Shown: positions 17,454 to 27,089 of the stretch, piece by piece
Layout: every line of letters begins with the position of its first letter
Position numbering within the stretch: position 1 is the first letter of the stretch
Source: Bacillus sp. 1780r2a1
GTDB taxonomy: Bacteria; Bacillota; Bacilli; Bacillales; Bacillaceae_H
Direction: 5' to 3'
Assembly: GCA_024134725.1 (NCBI GenBank)
Contig: CP099863.1
Span: 380,001 to 444,000, forward strand
DNA: 64,000 nucleotides
The notes under the pieces: model-generated
What the model was told of the DNA's origin: nothing
The model's input: only the letters and a program-made list of their open reading frames with translations
Database searches by the model: none
Made by a program: the position numbers and the translations under genes

Positions 17454-17470
17454 TGCAAATACTGTGCCAA
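17454..17470 (-). promoter_or_regulatory. Sigma-54 (-24/-12) promoter
   Basis: On the leftward strand TTGGCACAGTATTTGCA matches the consensus TGGCAC-N5-TTGCA exactly, with GG and GC 12 bases apart. It lies about 50 bases before the ureohydrolase ATG. A GAFTGA-containing activator is encoded just upstream. Confidence 0.92.
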
Positions 17471-17483
17471 GTTTAAAAACCTT

Positions 17484-17526
17484 AAAAAAACCTTATGAAC
17501 AGCATCTTGATGCTTAATCCATAAGG
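17484..17526 (-). terminator. Terminator of the sigma-54 activator gene
   Basis: On the leftward strand CCTTATG and CATAAGG enclose an inner AGCAT/ATGCT stem and are followed by seven T. It separates the regulator transcript from the downstream sigma-54 promoter. Confidence 0.8.
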
Positions 17527-17534
17527 TTGATTTG

Positions 17535-17579
17535 ATTCAAAAATGAATTTTTTACGGTAATTTTAATTCATTTTTGAAT
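17535..17579. promoter_or_regulatory. Two mirror-image palindromes, probable enhancer (UAS) sites
   Basis: ATTCAAAAATGAAT (17535-17548) and its exact reverse complement ATTCATTTTTGAAT (17566-17579) are each dyad-symmetric (ATTCA-N4-TGAAT). Their centres are 31 bp apart, about three helical turns. They lie about 74 and 105 bp upstream of the -24 element, the usual place for enhancer-binding proteins. The distal site overlaps the activator's last codons and stop. Confidence 0.7.
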
Positions 17580-18975
17580 TAATTTGATATTTGTGTAAGC
17601 GTCTAACAACAGTTGCTTGACTCATTTCAAGCTCTTTAGCTATATCGTATGTAGTTTTATTTTCCTTGGCAGCTTTTAGTAAAAAGTGCTTTTCTACTTC
17701 AGCTAAGGCCTCTTTTAATGTTAGGTCTTGGTTTAGGTAAATCGAATTTTTATGCTGAACAGGTGTTTCAGATGTGTGAATACCATACGAGAAATCTTCA
17801 TTTACATGAATGATATCAGTAGGAGAAGTGACTACGAGCCGTTCAACGAAGTTTTCCAATTCCCGTACATTCCCTGGCCAGTCATAACCACTTAAATAAT
17901 CAATGGCTTTAGGATTAAATGACTTTTGAACATAATACTGCTCATTAAAACGATCTAAAAACATTTTTAGTAAGCTATAAATATCTTCTTTGCGTTCTCG
18001 AAGAGGTGGGATGGTAATAGGAATCACGTATAGGCGATAAAATAGATCTTCTCGGAACGTACCGTTTTTAACTTTTGCTTTTAGGTCTTGATTGGTAGCT
18101 ACGACTAAACGAAAATCAATCTTTTTTGTCTTTCCTCCTCCAAGACGTGTAATTTGTTTTTCTTGGAGTACTTTTAGCAACTTAGTTTGAATATCAAGTG
18201 GAAGTTCGCCAACTTCGTCTAAAAAGAGAGTACCTTTATCAGCTTGTTCGATTAACCCTTTACGGCCTCTATGGTTAGCACCAGTAAAAGCACCGCTCTC
18301 ATAACCAAACATTTCAGATTCAAATAAAGAGCTTGGAATAGCACCGCAGTTAACTTCAATAAAAGGACAAGCTTTTCGCTCACTGTTTTGATGCAAAGCG
18401 CGAGCAAAGACAGTTTTTCCTACACCGGATTCTCCTAAAAGAACGACATTAGCATCACTTGCAGCTACTCGCTCAGTAAGTTCCCAAACGTGCTGCATGT
18501 TCTTACTTTTAATTACCATGCCATTTCGAATTATTTCTTTTTCTTTGAGCTGTTGAATCTCAACTTCGTATTGCTTAAGTTGCTGTTGAAGATGTTCATA
18601 ATCTTCTTTTAATCGTTTAAGCTCTGTTAAATCATGAGAGAAGCTAACAATTCGATACAGGATTCCTTTTTTATTAAAGATTGGGATGCCAGTTGCCATG
18701 ATTAATCCACCGTCTTTGTTTCTTTGCATCAGCTGAACTTTCTTCTTTTTCTTTATAACGGCCAGCGTAACAGAAGGTGAGAATACCTGCTGTTTTTCAA
18801 GTTCGTAAGCAGATTTTCCGATAATAGAGTTAGAGTCGTATCCATAGATTTCTTTACAGTTTTTACTTGCTTTTAAAATAATTCCATCGCTATCAGCTAT
18901 CACTATATTATCATTTGAAGCATCTAAAATAGCTTCCATTTCCATCATTAAGCTTTCATAGTGTTCAGACATCAT
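17563..18975 (-). CDS. Sigma-54-dependent transcriptional activator (PAS-AAA-Fis, RocR-like)
   Basis: A 470-residue enhancer-binding protein. A PAS domain occupies about 10-120 (IVIADSDGIILKASKNCKEI), then a short coiled coil. The AAA+ domain has Walker A GESGVGKT (181-188), the sigma-54 contact loop GAFTGA (228-233) and Walker B GTLFLDEVGELP. The C-terminal Fis-type HTH includes TYDIAKELEMSQATVVRRLH. The start is ATG 18975 (or 18972) after AAAGGGG. A ligand, perhaps the guanidino substrate, is presumably sensed by the PAS domain. It sits directly upstream of the operon with matching promoter and enhancer sites. Confidence 0.9.
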   Translation of the reverse strand: MMSEHYESLMMEMEAILDASNDNIVIADSDGIILKASKNCKEIYGYDSNSIIGKSAYELEKQQVFSPSVTLAVIKKKKKVQLMQRNKDGGLIMATGIPIFNKKGILYRIVSFSHDLTELKRLKEDYEHLQQQLKQYEVEIQQLKEKEIIRNGMVIKSKNMQHVWELTERVAASDANVVLLGESGVGKTVFARALHQNSERKACPFIEVNCGAIPSSLFESEMFGYESGAFTGANHRGRKGLIEQADKGTLFLDEVGELPLDIQTKLLKVLQEKQITRLGGGKTKKIDFRLVVATNQDLKAKVKNGTFREDLFYRLYVIPITIPPLRERKEDIYSLLKMFLDRFNEQYYVQKSFNPKAIDYLSGYDWPGNVRELENFVERLVVTSPTDIIHVNEDFSYGIHTSETPVQHKNSIYLNQDLTLKEALAEVEKHFLLKAAKENKTTYDIAKELEMSQATVVRRLHKYQINSKMN

Positions 18976-19082
18976 TCACATACCCCTTTGTGGAATGGTT
19001 TTTATATAGAATTTTCAGTTTATTAAACTATTTTATATATCTTTTTAGGGAAATGGCAATGTCTTTGAAAGAAGTGAACTTA

Positions 19083-19679
19083 TTACTTTAGACTGGTGGA
19101 TAAAAACATTGAAGCATCTTGGTTCATGAAAATACGTTCACCGTAATGAAAAGTGTGAATTGTCGTTGATGCAAATCCAACTTCCAGCAACAATTCTTTT
19201 AGTTCGCTGTGAGAGAAGCCATTATGAACTTTTGGATGACTAATTTTAGAATTTTTATCAAAATCCACAATAATGAGCTTGCCATTGTCATTTAAAAGAG
19301 TGAATAATTGTTGCAACACTTGCTTAGTTTCTGGAATGTGAAGAAGAACAAGTGACATTAAAACAATATCTGCTTTAACAGTAGGTACTTTCTTTGTGAA
19401 GTCTGCACAGAGCGTTTTGGCATTTTGAATATCGTTATAGGCAATTTTACCTTTTGCAATATCGAGCATTTGCTCAGAGGAGTCTACTAATAAAACGGAA
19501 TCGACTAAATCCGTTAGTTCTAAGCTGACAAGTCCCGTTCCGCTTCCGTAGTCCAGTAATGATTTTGATTGACTATCTTTTAACTGAGTTTTTACCTCTT
19601 TAACAATAACCTTAGATAATTCTATTCGATCCTCGGTATCATATCCTTTGGCCATTTGTTCAAATGGGTTATTTTCCAT
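19083..19679 (-). CDS. Class I SAM-dependent methyltransferase
   Basis: A 198-residue Rossmann-fold methyltransferase. Motif I is LLDYGSGTGLVSLEL, motif II VLLVDSSEQMLDIAK, and the motif III region is ADIVLMSLVLLHIPET. I choose the ATG at 19679 because GGAGG lies 5 bases upstream; the ATG four codons earlier would bury that site. The gene stands alone between the sigma-54 regulator and galM. The methyl acceptor cannot be predicted, and the closest general group is UbiE-like small-molecule methyltransferases. Confidence 0.82.
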   Translation of the reverse strand: MENNPFEQMAKGYDTEDRIELSKVIVKEVKTQLKDSQSKSLLDYGSGTGLVSLELTDLVDSVLLVDSSEQMLDIAKGKIAYNDIQNAKTLCADFTKKVPTVKADIVLMSLVLLHIPETKQVLQQLFTLLNDNGKLIIVDFDKNSKISHPKVHNGFSHSELKELLLEVGFASTTIHTFHYGERIFMNQDASMFLSTSLK

Positions 19680-19839
19680 ATTTACCTCCATCTTTTATAA
19701 CGTTAGATTGTATTATAGCAAAAGAATAAGGGGCAATACATGTATCCGCTTTGGTCAAACTAGCAGGCGCTAAAAACCAATGATATACTTTCAATTATAC
19801 TTACGCATTACATATACTAACGAAACAGAGGGGAAGCAG

Positions 19840-20892
19840 ATGAACATTACACAACGCTTGTTTGGAGAACTACACGGTCAAGAAGTGATGGCATACACGA
19901 TGACCAATGATAACAATATGTCCGTAACGTGTATTAGCTTAGGAGGCATCATTACTAAAATTCAGGTGCCAGATCAAGCTGGAAAGGTTGAAAACGTGGT
20001 ACTAGGTTATGATTCGGTAGAAGACTATCTTCATAACACGGCTTACTTCGGGGCAATTGTCGGACGGGTAGCAGGAAGAATTCATCCAGCTAAAGTTGAA
20101 ATTGATAATAAAACATATGAGCTTTCAAAAAATGAAGGGGAGAAGCATCTTCATGGTGGAGACAAAGCGTTTAGCCACGTCATTTGGAATGCTGAAGTGA
20201 AAGAAAATCAGGATGAGGTAAGCGTTACGTTTACATATAACAGCCCAGACGGTGAAAATGGCTATCCGGGTAATTTAAAAGTCAGCGTAATGTATACGCT
20301 TACGAATGAAAACAAGCTTAAAGTGTCATATCATGGAATTTCAGACCAAGATACGCTACTGAATATGACGAACCATACGTACTTTAACTTAAGTGGGAAC
20401 GTCAAAAGAGACGTTTTAGAACATGAATTAATAATGAAGAGTGATGCTTTTTTAGAACTTAACGATTTTATGCTTCCTACAGGTGAAAAAATAAACGTAA
20501 CGGACACTGCGTTTGATCTTAGAAAAGGGAAGAAGGTTCGAGCCGGTGTAGAATCTCAGCATCCTCAAAATGTGAAGGTTGGCAATGGTTACGATCACCC
20601 GTTTTTACTGAACGAGAATCAAAATGAAGAAATAACGGTGGTTGATCATGATAGTGGGCGTAAGCTTATTGTAGAAACAGACCAGCCATGCGTCGTGTTA
20701 TATACGGCGAATATGCTTGAAAATACAGGAATGATTCGCGATGTGAGAAGTCGTGAGTACCTTGGCTTGTGTCTAGAGACGCAGAATTTACCAAACGCTA
20801 TTCACCATCCAGAATTTCCATCCATTGTATTAGAAAAAAACAAAGTGTACTCTGCAAATACGACATATCAATTCGGAACAGTTGAGAGTTAA
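19840..20892 (+). CDS. galM: Aldose 1-epimerase (mutarotase)
   Basis: A 350-residue GalM-type mutarotase. Catalytic-region motifs are HGGDKAFSHVIW, NMTNHTYFNLSG with the general-acid His, and LGLCLETQNLPNAI with the general-base Glu. It interconverts alpha and beta anomers of glucose or galactose in the cytoplasm. The ATG at 19840 follows AGAGGGG; the longer in-frame reading upstream has no ribosome site. No other Leloir genes are next to it, but it is convergent with alpha-amylase, so it may serve starch-derived sugars. Confidence 0.9.
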   Translation: MNITQRLFGELHGQEVMAYTMTNDNNMSVTCISLGGIITKIQVPDQAGKVENVVLGYDSVEDYLHNTAYFGAIVGRVAGRIHPAKVEIDNKTYELSKNEGEKHLHGGDKAFSHVIWNAEVKENQDEVSVTFTYNSPDGENGYPGNLKVSVMYTLTNENKLKVSYHGISDQDTLLNMTNHTYFNLSGNVKRDVLEHELIMKSDAFLELNDFMLPTGEKINVTDTAFDLRKGKKVRAGVESQHPQNVKVGNGYDHPFLLNENQNEEITVVDHDSGRKLIVETDQPCVVLYTANMLENTGMIRDVRSREYLGLCLETQNLPNAIHHPEFPSIVLEKNKVYSANTTYQFGTVES

Positions 20893-20898
20893 CTAGTA

Positions 20899-20938
20899 AA
20901 AAGCTCTGCGGGATAATCGTTCACCGCAGAGCTTCTTT

Positions 20939-20940
<2 letters not shown>
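20899..20940. terminator. Bidirectional terminator between galM and the amylase gene
   Basis: AAGCTCTGCGG pairs with CCGCAGAGCTT, followed by TCTTTTT on the right and AAAAA upstream of the left arm. Confidence 0.83.
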
Positions 20941-22525
<1,585 letters not shown>

Positions 22526-22548
22526 AAAGAGAAATTAGAGATGAACAA

Positions 22549-22589
22549 TAAAAAATCCTTCTTTTTTTTCAAAAAAAAAAGAAAGAAGG
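22549..22589 (-). promoter_or_regulatory. Poly-A/T hairpin with U-tract in the amylase leader
   Basis: On the leftward strand CCTTCTTT and AAAGAAGG flank a T/A-rich centre and are followed by ATTTTTTATT, about 70 bases before the GTG. It resembles a weak terminator, but low sequence complexity makes this uncertain. Confidence 0.35.
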
Positions 22590-22621
22590 TTATCTAATTT
22601 TAAAAAAAAGAAAAATTCATC

Positions 22622-22646
22622 AGCTTTATCGACTATATATAAAGCT
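22622..22646. repeat. Inverted repeat upstream of the amylase gene
   Basis: AGCTTTAT and ATAAAGCT are separated by nine bases. It lies in the presumed promoter region of the amylase gene and could be an operator. Confidence 0.45.
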
Positions 22647-22651
22647 ACAAG

Positions 22652-22690
22652 CATAAAAAAGCTCAAACAAGAAATTTCTTGTTTGAGCTT
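22652..22690 (-). terminator. Terminator after ydaG, 32-bp perfect palindrome
   Basis: Arms 22659-22674 and 22675-22690 are exact complements (AAGCTCAAACAAGAAA and its mirror), followed on the leftward strand by TTTTTT. Confidence 0.8.
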
Positions 22691-22699
22691 CTTAAAGGA

Positions 22700-23110
22700 T
22701 TACAACTCTTCTGGTTCACTACCTGCTTTTTCAAAATAGCGAATGTTTTCAGGTGTTAGCTGAAGAAGTACGTAGTTTGGATCGTCTGGGCTGTTAATCC
22801 ATTCTTTTAAATGATCGTTCCAAAATCTTTCTTTTAACTCTTTGTTGTCTTCAATTAGAGCTTTGGCTTCAATTTCAACATACGGATCATTCCAGCCTTG
22901 GCCGTCGTAGCCGAGGAGAATATGAACGTATGGATTAGATTGAATGTCATCAACCTTATGTGCGTTTTTGTTTGTTGCTGTGTAAAGTACAAGGTCATCG
23001 TGAGAAAACATCATAAAGCGAGAATAGGGTTTGTTATTTTGGATTGTAGCAAGCGTACCAATCTTATAGTTATCTAAAATGGACAGTACTTTTTGTTTTA
23101 CATCTGACAT
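22700..23110 (-). CDS. ydaG: General stress protein 26-like flavin/PNPOx-fold protein
   Basis: A 136-residue split-barrel protein of the pyridoxamine 5'-phosphate oxidase-like family. GTLATIQNNKPYSRFMMF and VHILLGYDGQGWNDPYVE fit YdaG/GSP26. Such proteins bind FMN or a related cofactor, but no reaction is firmly known. ATG at 23110 has AAAGGAG 8 bases upstream, better than the upstream in-frame ATG. It is monocistronic with its own terminator. The B. subtilis homologue belongs to the sigma-B regulon; I found no clear sigma-B promoter on this strand. Confidence 0.8.
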   Translation of the reverse strand: MSDVKQKVLSILDNYKIGTLATIQNNKPYSRFMMFSHDDLVLYTATNKNAHKVDDIQSNPYVHILLGYDGQGWNDPYVEIEAKALIEDNKELKERFWNDHLKEWINSPDDPNYVLLQLTPENIRYFEKAGSEPEEL

Positions 23111-23203
23111 ATGCTCAACTCCTTTTTTCATCTTTCTTACTTTTGCTAGTTTGGGCTTTTTTTAAACATTTTCTTAAAGAAGAATTTATTTTGTTCATAA
23201 AAA

Positions 23204-23230
23204 GTTTATTTTTTTAAAATAAAAGGGTAA
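23204..23230 (+). promoter_or_regulatory. Candidate sigma-B promoter for chaA
   Basis: GTTTAT and GGGTAA are 15 bases apart, close to the sigma-B consensus GTTTAA-N12-15-GGGTAT, about 80 bases before the chaA ATG. It lies in an A/T-rich run, so chance occurrence is possible. Confidence 0.42.
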
Positions 23231-23312
23231 CAAGGGTAATGAATAAACAGGCGTTAGAAAGACGAAGCTTGTAGAGTGAATGGATTTAACTTAGAGAAGT
23301 AGGTGCATATGA

Positions 23313-24365
23313 ATGAATCGAGTGTTTTTTATAATGGTACTCATTGGTGTTCCGCTATCGGTGATTGGGAATCTTCTGCACTGGTCGCAGGTTCTCATGT
23401 TTGCAGTGTTTTGCTTAACCATTATAGCTTTAGCGGCTTATATGGGTCGCGCCACAGAAAGTCTCGCTGTTGTCGCAGGACCGCGAATTGGAGGTTTATT
23501 AAACGCAACGTTTGGTAATGCCGTTGAACTTATCATTTCTATTTTCGCATTAAAAGCTGGATTGATAGGCGTTGTGTTGGCTTCATTAACAGGTTCTGTT
23601 TTAGGCAATCTGCTTCTTGTTGGCGGCTTATCTTTCTTTATTGGCGGATTGAAATTTAAGCGTCAGGAGTTCAACGTATACGATGCGCGTCATAACTCTG
23701 GTCTATTGATTTTCGCTGTAATCGTAGCATTTGTTATTCCAGAAGTATTTTCTCAAGGAATGAATGATCAAAAAACGATAGTCCTAAGCGTTGGTGTATC
23801 CATTACGTTAATCCTTCTATACTTAGCGGCATTACTCTTTAAGTTGGTGACTCATCGCGGGGTGTATCAGCATAAGAGCGAACAGGTGGAAGAACATGAA
23901 GAGCCAGAATGGTCAAAAGGCAGAGCAATTCTTGTTCTACTGCTTGCGACCGTCGCTGTTGCTTATGTGGCAGAAAGTTTAGTACATACAATTGAAACCG
24001 TTGCGCTTCGGTTTGGCTGGAGTGAGCTGTTCATCGGGGTTATTATCGTGGCCATTGTCGGAAACGCAGCGGAGCACGCATCTGCCATCATTATGGCTGT
24101 GAAAAATAAAATGGGTGTAGCCGTTGAGATTGCGATTGGCTCTACCCTTCAGGTAGCTATGTTTGTGGCCCCTGTATTGGTGTTAATCTCTTTACTGTTT
24201 GAGGAGCAAATGCCGCTGGTCTTTACGTGGCCAGAGCTTATTGCTATGGTAACAGCAGTCTTTGTTACTGTGGCCATCTCAAATGACGGAGATACGAACT
24301 GGTTTGAAGGTGCAATTTTATTAGGGGCATACATCATTATGGGAATTGGATTTTATTTAATTTAA
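23313..24365 (+). CDS. chaA: Calcium/proton antiporter (ChaA/YfkE)
   Basis: A 350-residue CaCA-superfamily exchanger with about 11 helices. The two inverted alpha repeats are visible as GLLNATFGNAVELIISIFAL and VAIVGNAAEHASAIIMAV, carrying the GNxxE cation-binding glutamates. An acidic loop (EQVEEHEEPEW) joins the halves. It extrudes Ca(II) in exchange for protons at the cytoplasmic membrane. Translation starts at 23313 after TAGGTG; an out-of-frame ATG lies 4 bases earlier. It is followed by a terminator and then yfkD, as in B. subtilis. A sigma-B-like promoter is present upstream. Confidence 0.92.
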   Translation: MNRVFFIMVLIGVPLSVIGNLLHWSQVLMFAVFCLTIIALAAYMGRATESLAVVAGPRIGGLLNATFGNAVELIISIFALKAGLIGVVLASLTGSVLGNLLLVGGLSFFIGGLKFKRQEFNVYDARHNSGLLIFAVIVAFVIPEVFSQGMNDQKTIVLSVGVSITLILLYLAALLFKLVTHRGVYQHKSEQVEEHEEPEWSKGRAILVLLLATVAVAYVAESLVHTIETVALRFGWSELFIGVIIVAIVGNAAEHASAIIMAVKNKMGVAVEIAIGSTLQVAMFVAPVLVLISLLFEEQMPLVFTWPELIAMVTAVFVTVAISNDGDTNWFEGAILLGAYIIMGIGFYLI

Positions 24366-24367
24366 GG

Positions 24368-24401
24368 AAAAGCCGAGCAGAAGAAGCGCTCGGCTTTTTT
24401 G
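24368..24401 (+). terminator. Terminator after chaA
   Basis: AAAAGCCGAGC pairs with GCTCGGCTTTT, followed by TTTTTT. Confidence 0.88.
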
Positions 24402-24494
24402 GTTATAATTTCCTTTGGTTAAAACAGGATAAAGAGCTATTCCTTTGAAAAAACTATGCGTACATCTATTTATGAGGTTGAAAGGAGCTCTTAT

Positions 24495-25307
24495 ATGCTA
24501 CGTCAATTATCTATCGTAACGTTCGCTATTTTCTTGTCATTTTCAGGTTTGCATACAACAGAAGCGAAAAACAAGGAGACAAAAACACCAAGTACGGCTG
24601 TTCAAATTCCTAGCTCTACGCTTCATATTGCAAAGGAAAATACAAATCCAAATACGAGTCAAGATACGCCTTATCTACAGCCAAGTGAACTGTCTCAAGA
24701 ATTACTTGAAACGTCCAATGTGCCAATTCAAAATCCAGATTTAATTCGTATCTTAAATGAAACATCCATTTCAAAGACACCGTGGGCAATTGGTTTTCGA
24801 GCAACAATTTATCTTGGCCAATGGCCGCTTAACTATGAATCTGAAGCAACAAGTGTGAATTGGCAGTATCAAAAAGTGAACACAAATCATTATGATAATC
24901 GTTCAGGGAAGTCTCAGCAGCAAATGCACTATAATCAAGAATCACAAAGCATTGTAAAAGGCGGTTTAACGTCTCGTATTAACGAAGCGGACCACGTGAA
25001 GCAAATGATGCTTTTAACCGCTTCAAAGAAAACAAACCTAACGTTATCATTCCAAACGATTATCGGTGCCGGTACCAAGAAAGATCAGGTATACAATATT
25101 GCACCTAAAAAGGTTGGGTATCTATACGCATATACACCGGCCGTTCATGAAAAAGGAAAAGTAACGTATGGTGAAGTGTATTTAACCATGAAAGGCAGCA
25201 AGCGCATGATTGTCGTTAAAAACGTAACGTCACAAGGAATTGGTGCTTGGATTCCGGTACAGGATTACGTGTCATTAAGCTTTGGTGCTTACGATCAGCC
25301 TCGTTAA
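24495..25307 (+). CDS. yfkD: YfkD-family exported protein
   Basis: A 270-residue protein with a signal peptide (LSIVTFAIFLSFSGLHTTEA, residues 4-23). The mature region is polar, with KTPWAIGFRATIYLGQWPLN and a beta-rich C-terminus ending in VSLSFGAYDQPR. This matches the YfkD family of Bacillus, general stress proteins with no known activity. The ATG at 24495 is preceded by AAAGGAG. It lies next to chaA and convergent with yfkAB, conserved with B. subtilis. Likely located at the outer face of the membrane or in the wall. Confidence 0.82.
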   Translation: MLRQLSIVTFAIFLSFSGLHTTEAKNKETKTPSTAVQIPSSTLHIAKENTNPNTSQDTPYLQPSELSQELLETSNVPIQNPDLIRILNETSISKTPWAIGFRATIYLGQWPLNYESEATSVNWQYQKVNTNHYDNRSGKSQQQMHYNQESQSIVKGGLTSRINEADHVKQMMLLTASKKTNLTLSFQTIIGAGTKKDQVYNIAPKKVGYLYAYTPAVHEKGKVTYGEVYLTMKGSKRMIVVKNVTSQGIGAWIPVQDYVSLSFGAYDQPR

Positions 25308-25315
25308 TCAAAAAG

Positions 25316-25345
25316 AAAACCTCTCCAGCCTACTGGAGAGGTTTT
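25316..25345. terminator. Bidirectional terminator between yfkD and yfkAB
   Basis: AAAACCTCTCCAG pairs with CTGGAGAGGTTTT across a four-base loop; A/T runs on both sides serve the two convergent genes. Confidence 0.85.
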
Positions 25346-25347
25346 AC

Positions 25348-26466
25348 TTATTTCGTAATCAATGCTTTGCGCGTTGAAAAATCCGTACCTTGATAGTAGC
25401 TGTTTTTTACCAAAATGTTTGGTCCAAGACAGGAAACGGCTGAGCAGTGACAGCTAAGTTCTTTTGAAATTGATGATTGCTGCCATGTGTCAAAAGCACT
25501 CTGTAGCTTTGTATCTTGAATGTTACCAAGCGGAGGCGTATCGCCAAAGTCGGTCACGATAATATCGCCATCAAAAATGTTCACGTTTAAGCGAGAACGG
25601 CCGTCTGGATCGTTCCGAACCGTTACGTTTTTGCTGCTGTATAAACGCTTTAACAACGCTTGGTCTTCTTCGTTATCATTACACGCATAGAACGGCAGCG
25701 TACCAAAAAGCATCCACACGTTTTCATCACGGATATCGAGCAAGTGGTGAATGGCGCTGCGCATGTCTTGTAATGACAATGTTTCAAGTGCGCTTGCAAA
25801 GTCACTTGGGTACATAGGGTGCACCTCATGTCTCTGACAAAGCATTTCATCAACGATTTGACGATGAATTTTTTCCATATGAGGAAGCGTACGTTTGTTG
25901 AGCATTGTTTCAGCTGATACCGTTACGCCAGCTTTTACGAGCGCACGGCTATTTTCAATCATGCGATCAAAATATTTAGCGCGCTGCTCGTATGTTGGTT
26001 TTCGGTCCATCATCGCAAAGCCAGCTTCAACAAAATCATCCATCGTTCCCCAGTTGTGTGAAATATGTAAAACATCAAGGTATGGAATAATAAGTTCATA
26101 ACGTGCTAAATCAAGCGTTAAATTTGAATTAATCTGTGTACGAATGCCACGTTCATGCGCATACTTTAAAAGAGGCACTACGTAATTTTTGACAGATTTT
26201 AAAGACATCATCGGCTCGCCCCCTGTAATGCTTAGAGCGCGAAGAGTCGGTACTTCATCCAAACGCTTTAAAATCAAATCAAGAGGTAAAGCATTCGGAT
26301 CTTTTGGCTGAAGTGTGTAGCCAACCGCACAGTGTTCACAGCGCATGTTACACAACGTTGTTGTTGTGAACTCGACGTTTGTTAAAGTTGGCTTTCCGTA
26401 ATCTTTTATATCTAAATAAGCTTCCCACGGGTCATAAGACGGCGTGATCTTTTGTAAAGTGGTCAT
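25348..26466 (-). CDS. yfkAB: Radical SAM protein YfkAB, intact
   Basis: A 372-residue radical SAM enzyme. The [4Fe-4S] motif CNMRCEHC (CX3CX2C) is at about 38-45, followed by SITGGEPMMS. A C-terminal Cys cluster (CHCSAVSCLGPN) may bind a second cluster. As I recall, the homologue in B. subtilis 168 is annotated as separate yfkA and yfkB; here one frame spans both. I start at the ATG at 26466 with AAAGGAG 8 bases upstream; the GTG one codon earlier is also possible. The reaction is unknown. It is transcribed alone and convergent with yfkD. Confidence 0.85.
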   Translation of the reverse strand: MTTLQKITPSYDPWEAYLDIKDYGKPTLTNVEFTTTTLCNMRCEHCAVGYTLQPKDPNALPLDLILKRLDEVPTLRALSITGGEPMMSLKSVKNYVVPLLKYAHERGIRTQINSNLTLDLARYELIIPYLDVLHISHNWGTMDDFVEAGFAMMDRKPTYEQRAKYFDRMIENSRALVKAGVTVSAETMLNKRTLPHMEKIHRQIVDEMLCQRHEVHPMYPSDFASALETLSLQDMRSAIHHLLDIRDENVWMLFGTLPFYACNDNEEDQALLKRLYSSKNVTVRNDPDGRSRLNVNIFDGDIIVTDFGDTPPLGNIQDTKLQSAFDTWQQSSISKELSCHCSAVSCLGPNILVKNSYYQGTDFSTRKALITK

Positions 26467-26647
26467 CACAAAAACTCCTTTTTTTCATTCAACGTGTTAC
26501 CTAGCTTAAAAAGGACACTAGTGACTATTATGAAATCCAATGCTTTTAGTTGTCAAATGCAAAATCATTCGTTACGATAAAAGAAATTAGTTCTTTTACC
26601 AAGTAGAAAAGCGCATTTAAATTTATCATGAGAAGGTGTAGACAAGT

Positions 26648-26839
26648 ATGGGAAATGCAGTACATGATTCAGAATCACAAGTTCGCTATCTAAAAGAACG
26701 TTTAAATATGTTTATGCAGGTGCTTGACTCAATTGAACCTGAAACAACAGAGCTTGAAGATATTGACCGTTTAATCACAATGATTGATGACCTTGAATTA
26801 AAGTGTGAGCAATTTAAAAAGAGCGACGATAATAAGTAA
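26648..26839 (+). CDS. yfjT: Small SE1561/YfjT-like protein
   Basis: A 63-residue acidic, helical protein starting MGNAVHDSESQVRYLKERLN, with a coiled-coil-like Leu pattern (RLNMFMQVLDSI, LITMIDDLELK). Short proteins of this kind (SE1561 family) lie next to yfkA and pdaA in bacilli. AGAAGGTG precedes the ATG. It is followed at once by its own terminator. Function unknown; the symbol is by position and size. Confidence 0.65.
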   Translation: MGNAVHDSESQVRYLKERLNMFMQVLDSIEPETTELEDIDRLITMIDDLELKCEQFKKSDDNK

Positions 26840-26840
26840 G

Positions 26841-26880
26841 AGAAAGCGAAAAGGCCAAAGAGTCTTTTCGCTTTCTTTAT
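26841..26880 (+). terminator. Terminator after yfjT
   Basis: AGAAAGCGAAAAG pairs with CTTTTCGCTTTCT across a ten-base loop, followed by TTTAT. Confidence 0.8.
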
Positions 26881-27089
26881 GGAGCTAAAATCTTTATATT
26901 TCATTATTAATTCGCTATGCTAAAAAGTGGAAGATATGAGTAGAAGATAAAAATGATTGAGAGTATGTGAACATGAACTTCGAGCACTATCTCTAGAGCG
27001 TATACAGAATTGGAATGAACGAGATATTTGACGATGTTAAAGAATGAGTATACTTACATAGTTTGATTAATGGTCAGGGGGAGAAACTT

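Noticed and set aside
23111-23200. Sigma-B promoter for ydaG on the leftward strand
   Set aside because: GTTTAA is present, but no GGGTAT-like -10 follows at 12-15 bases.
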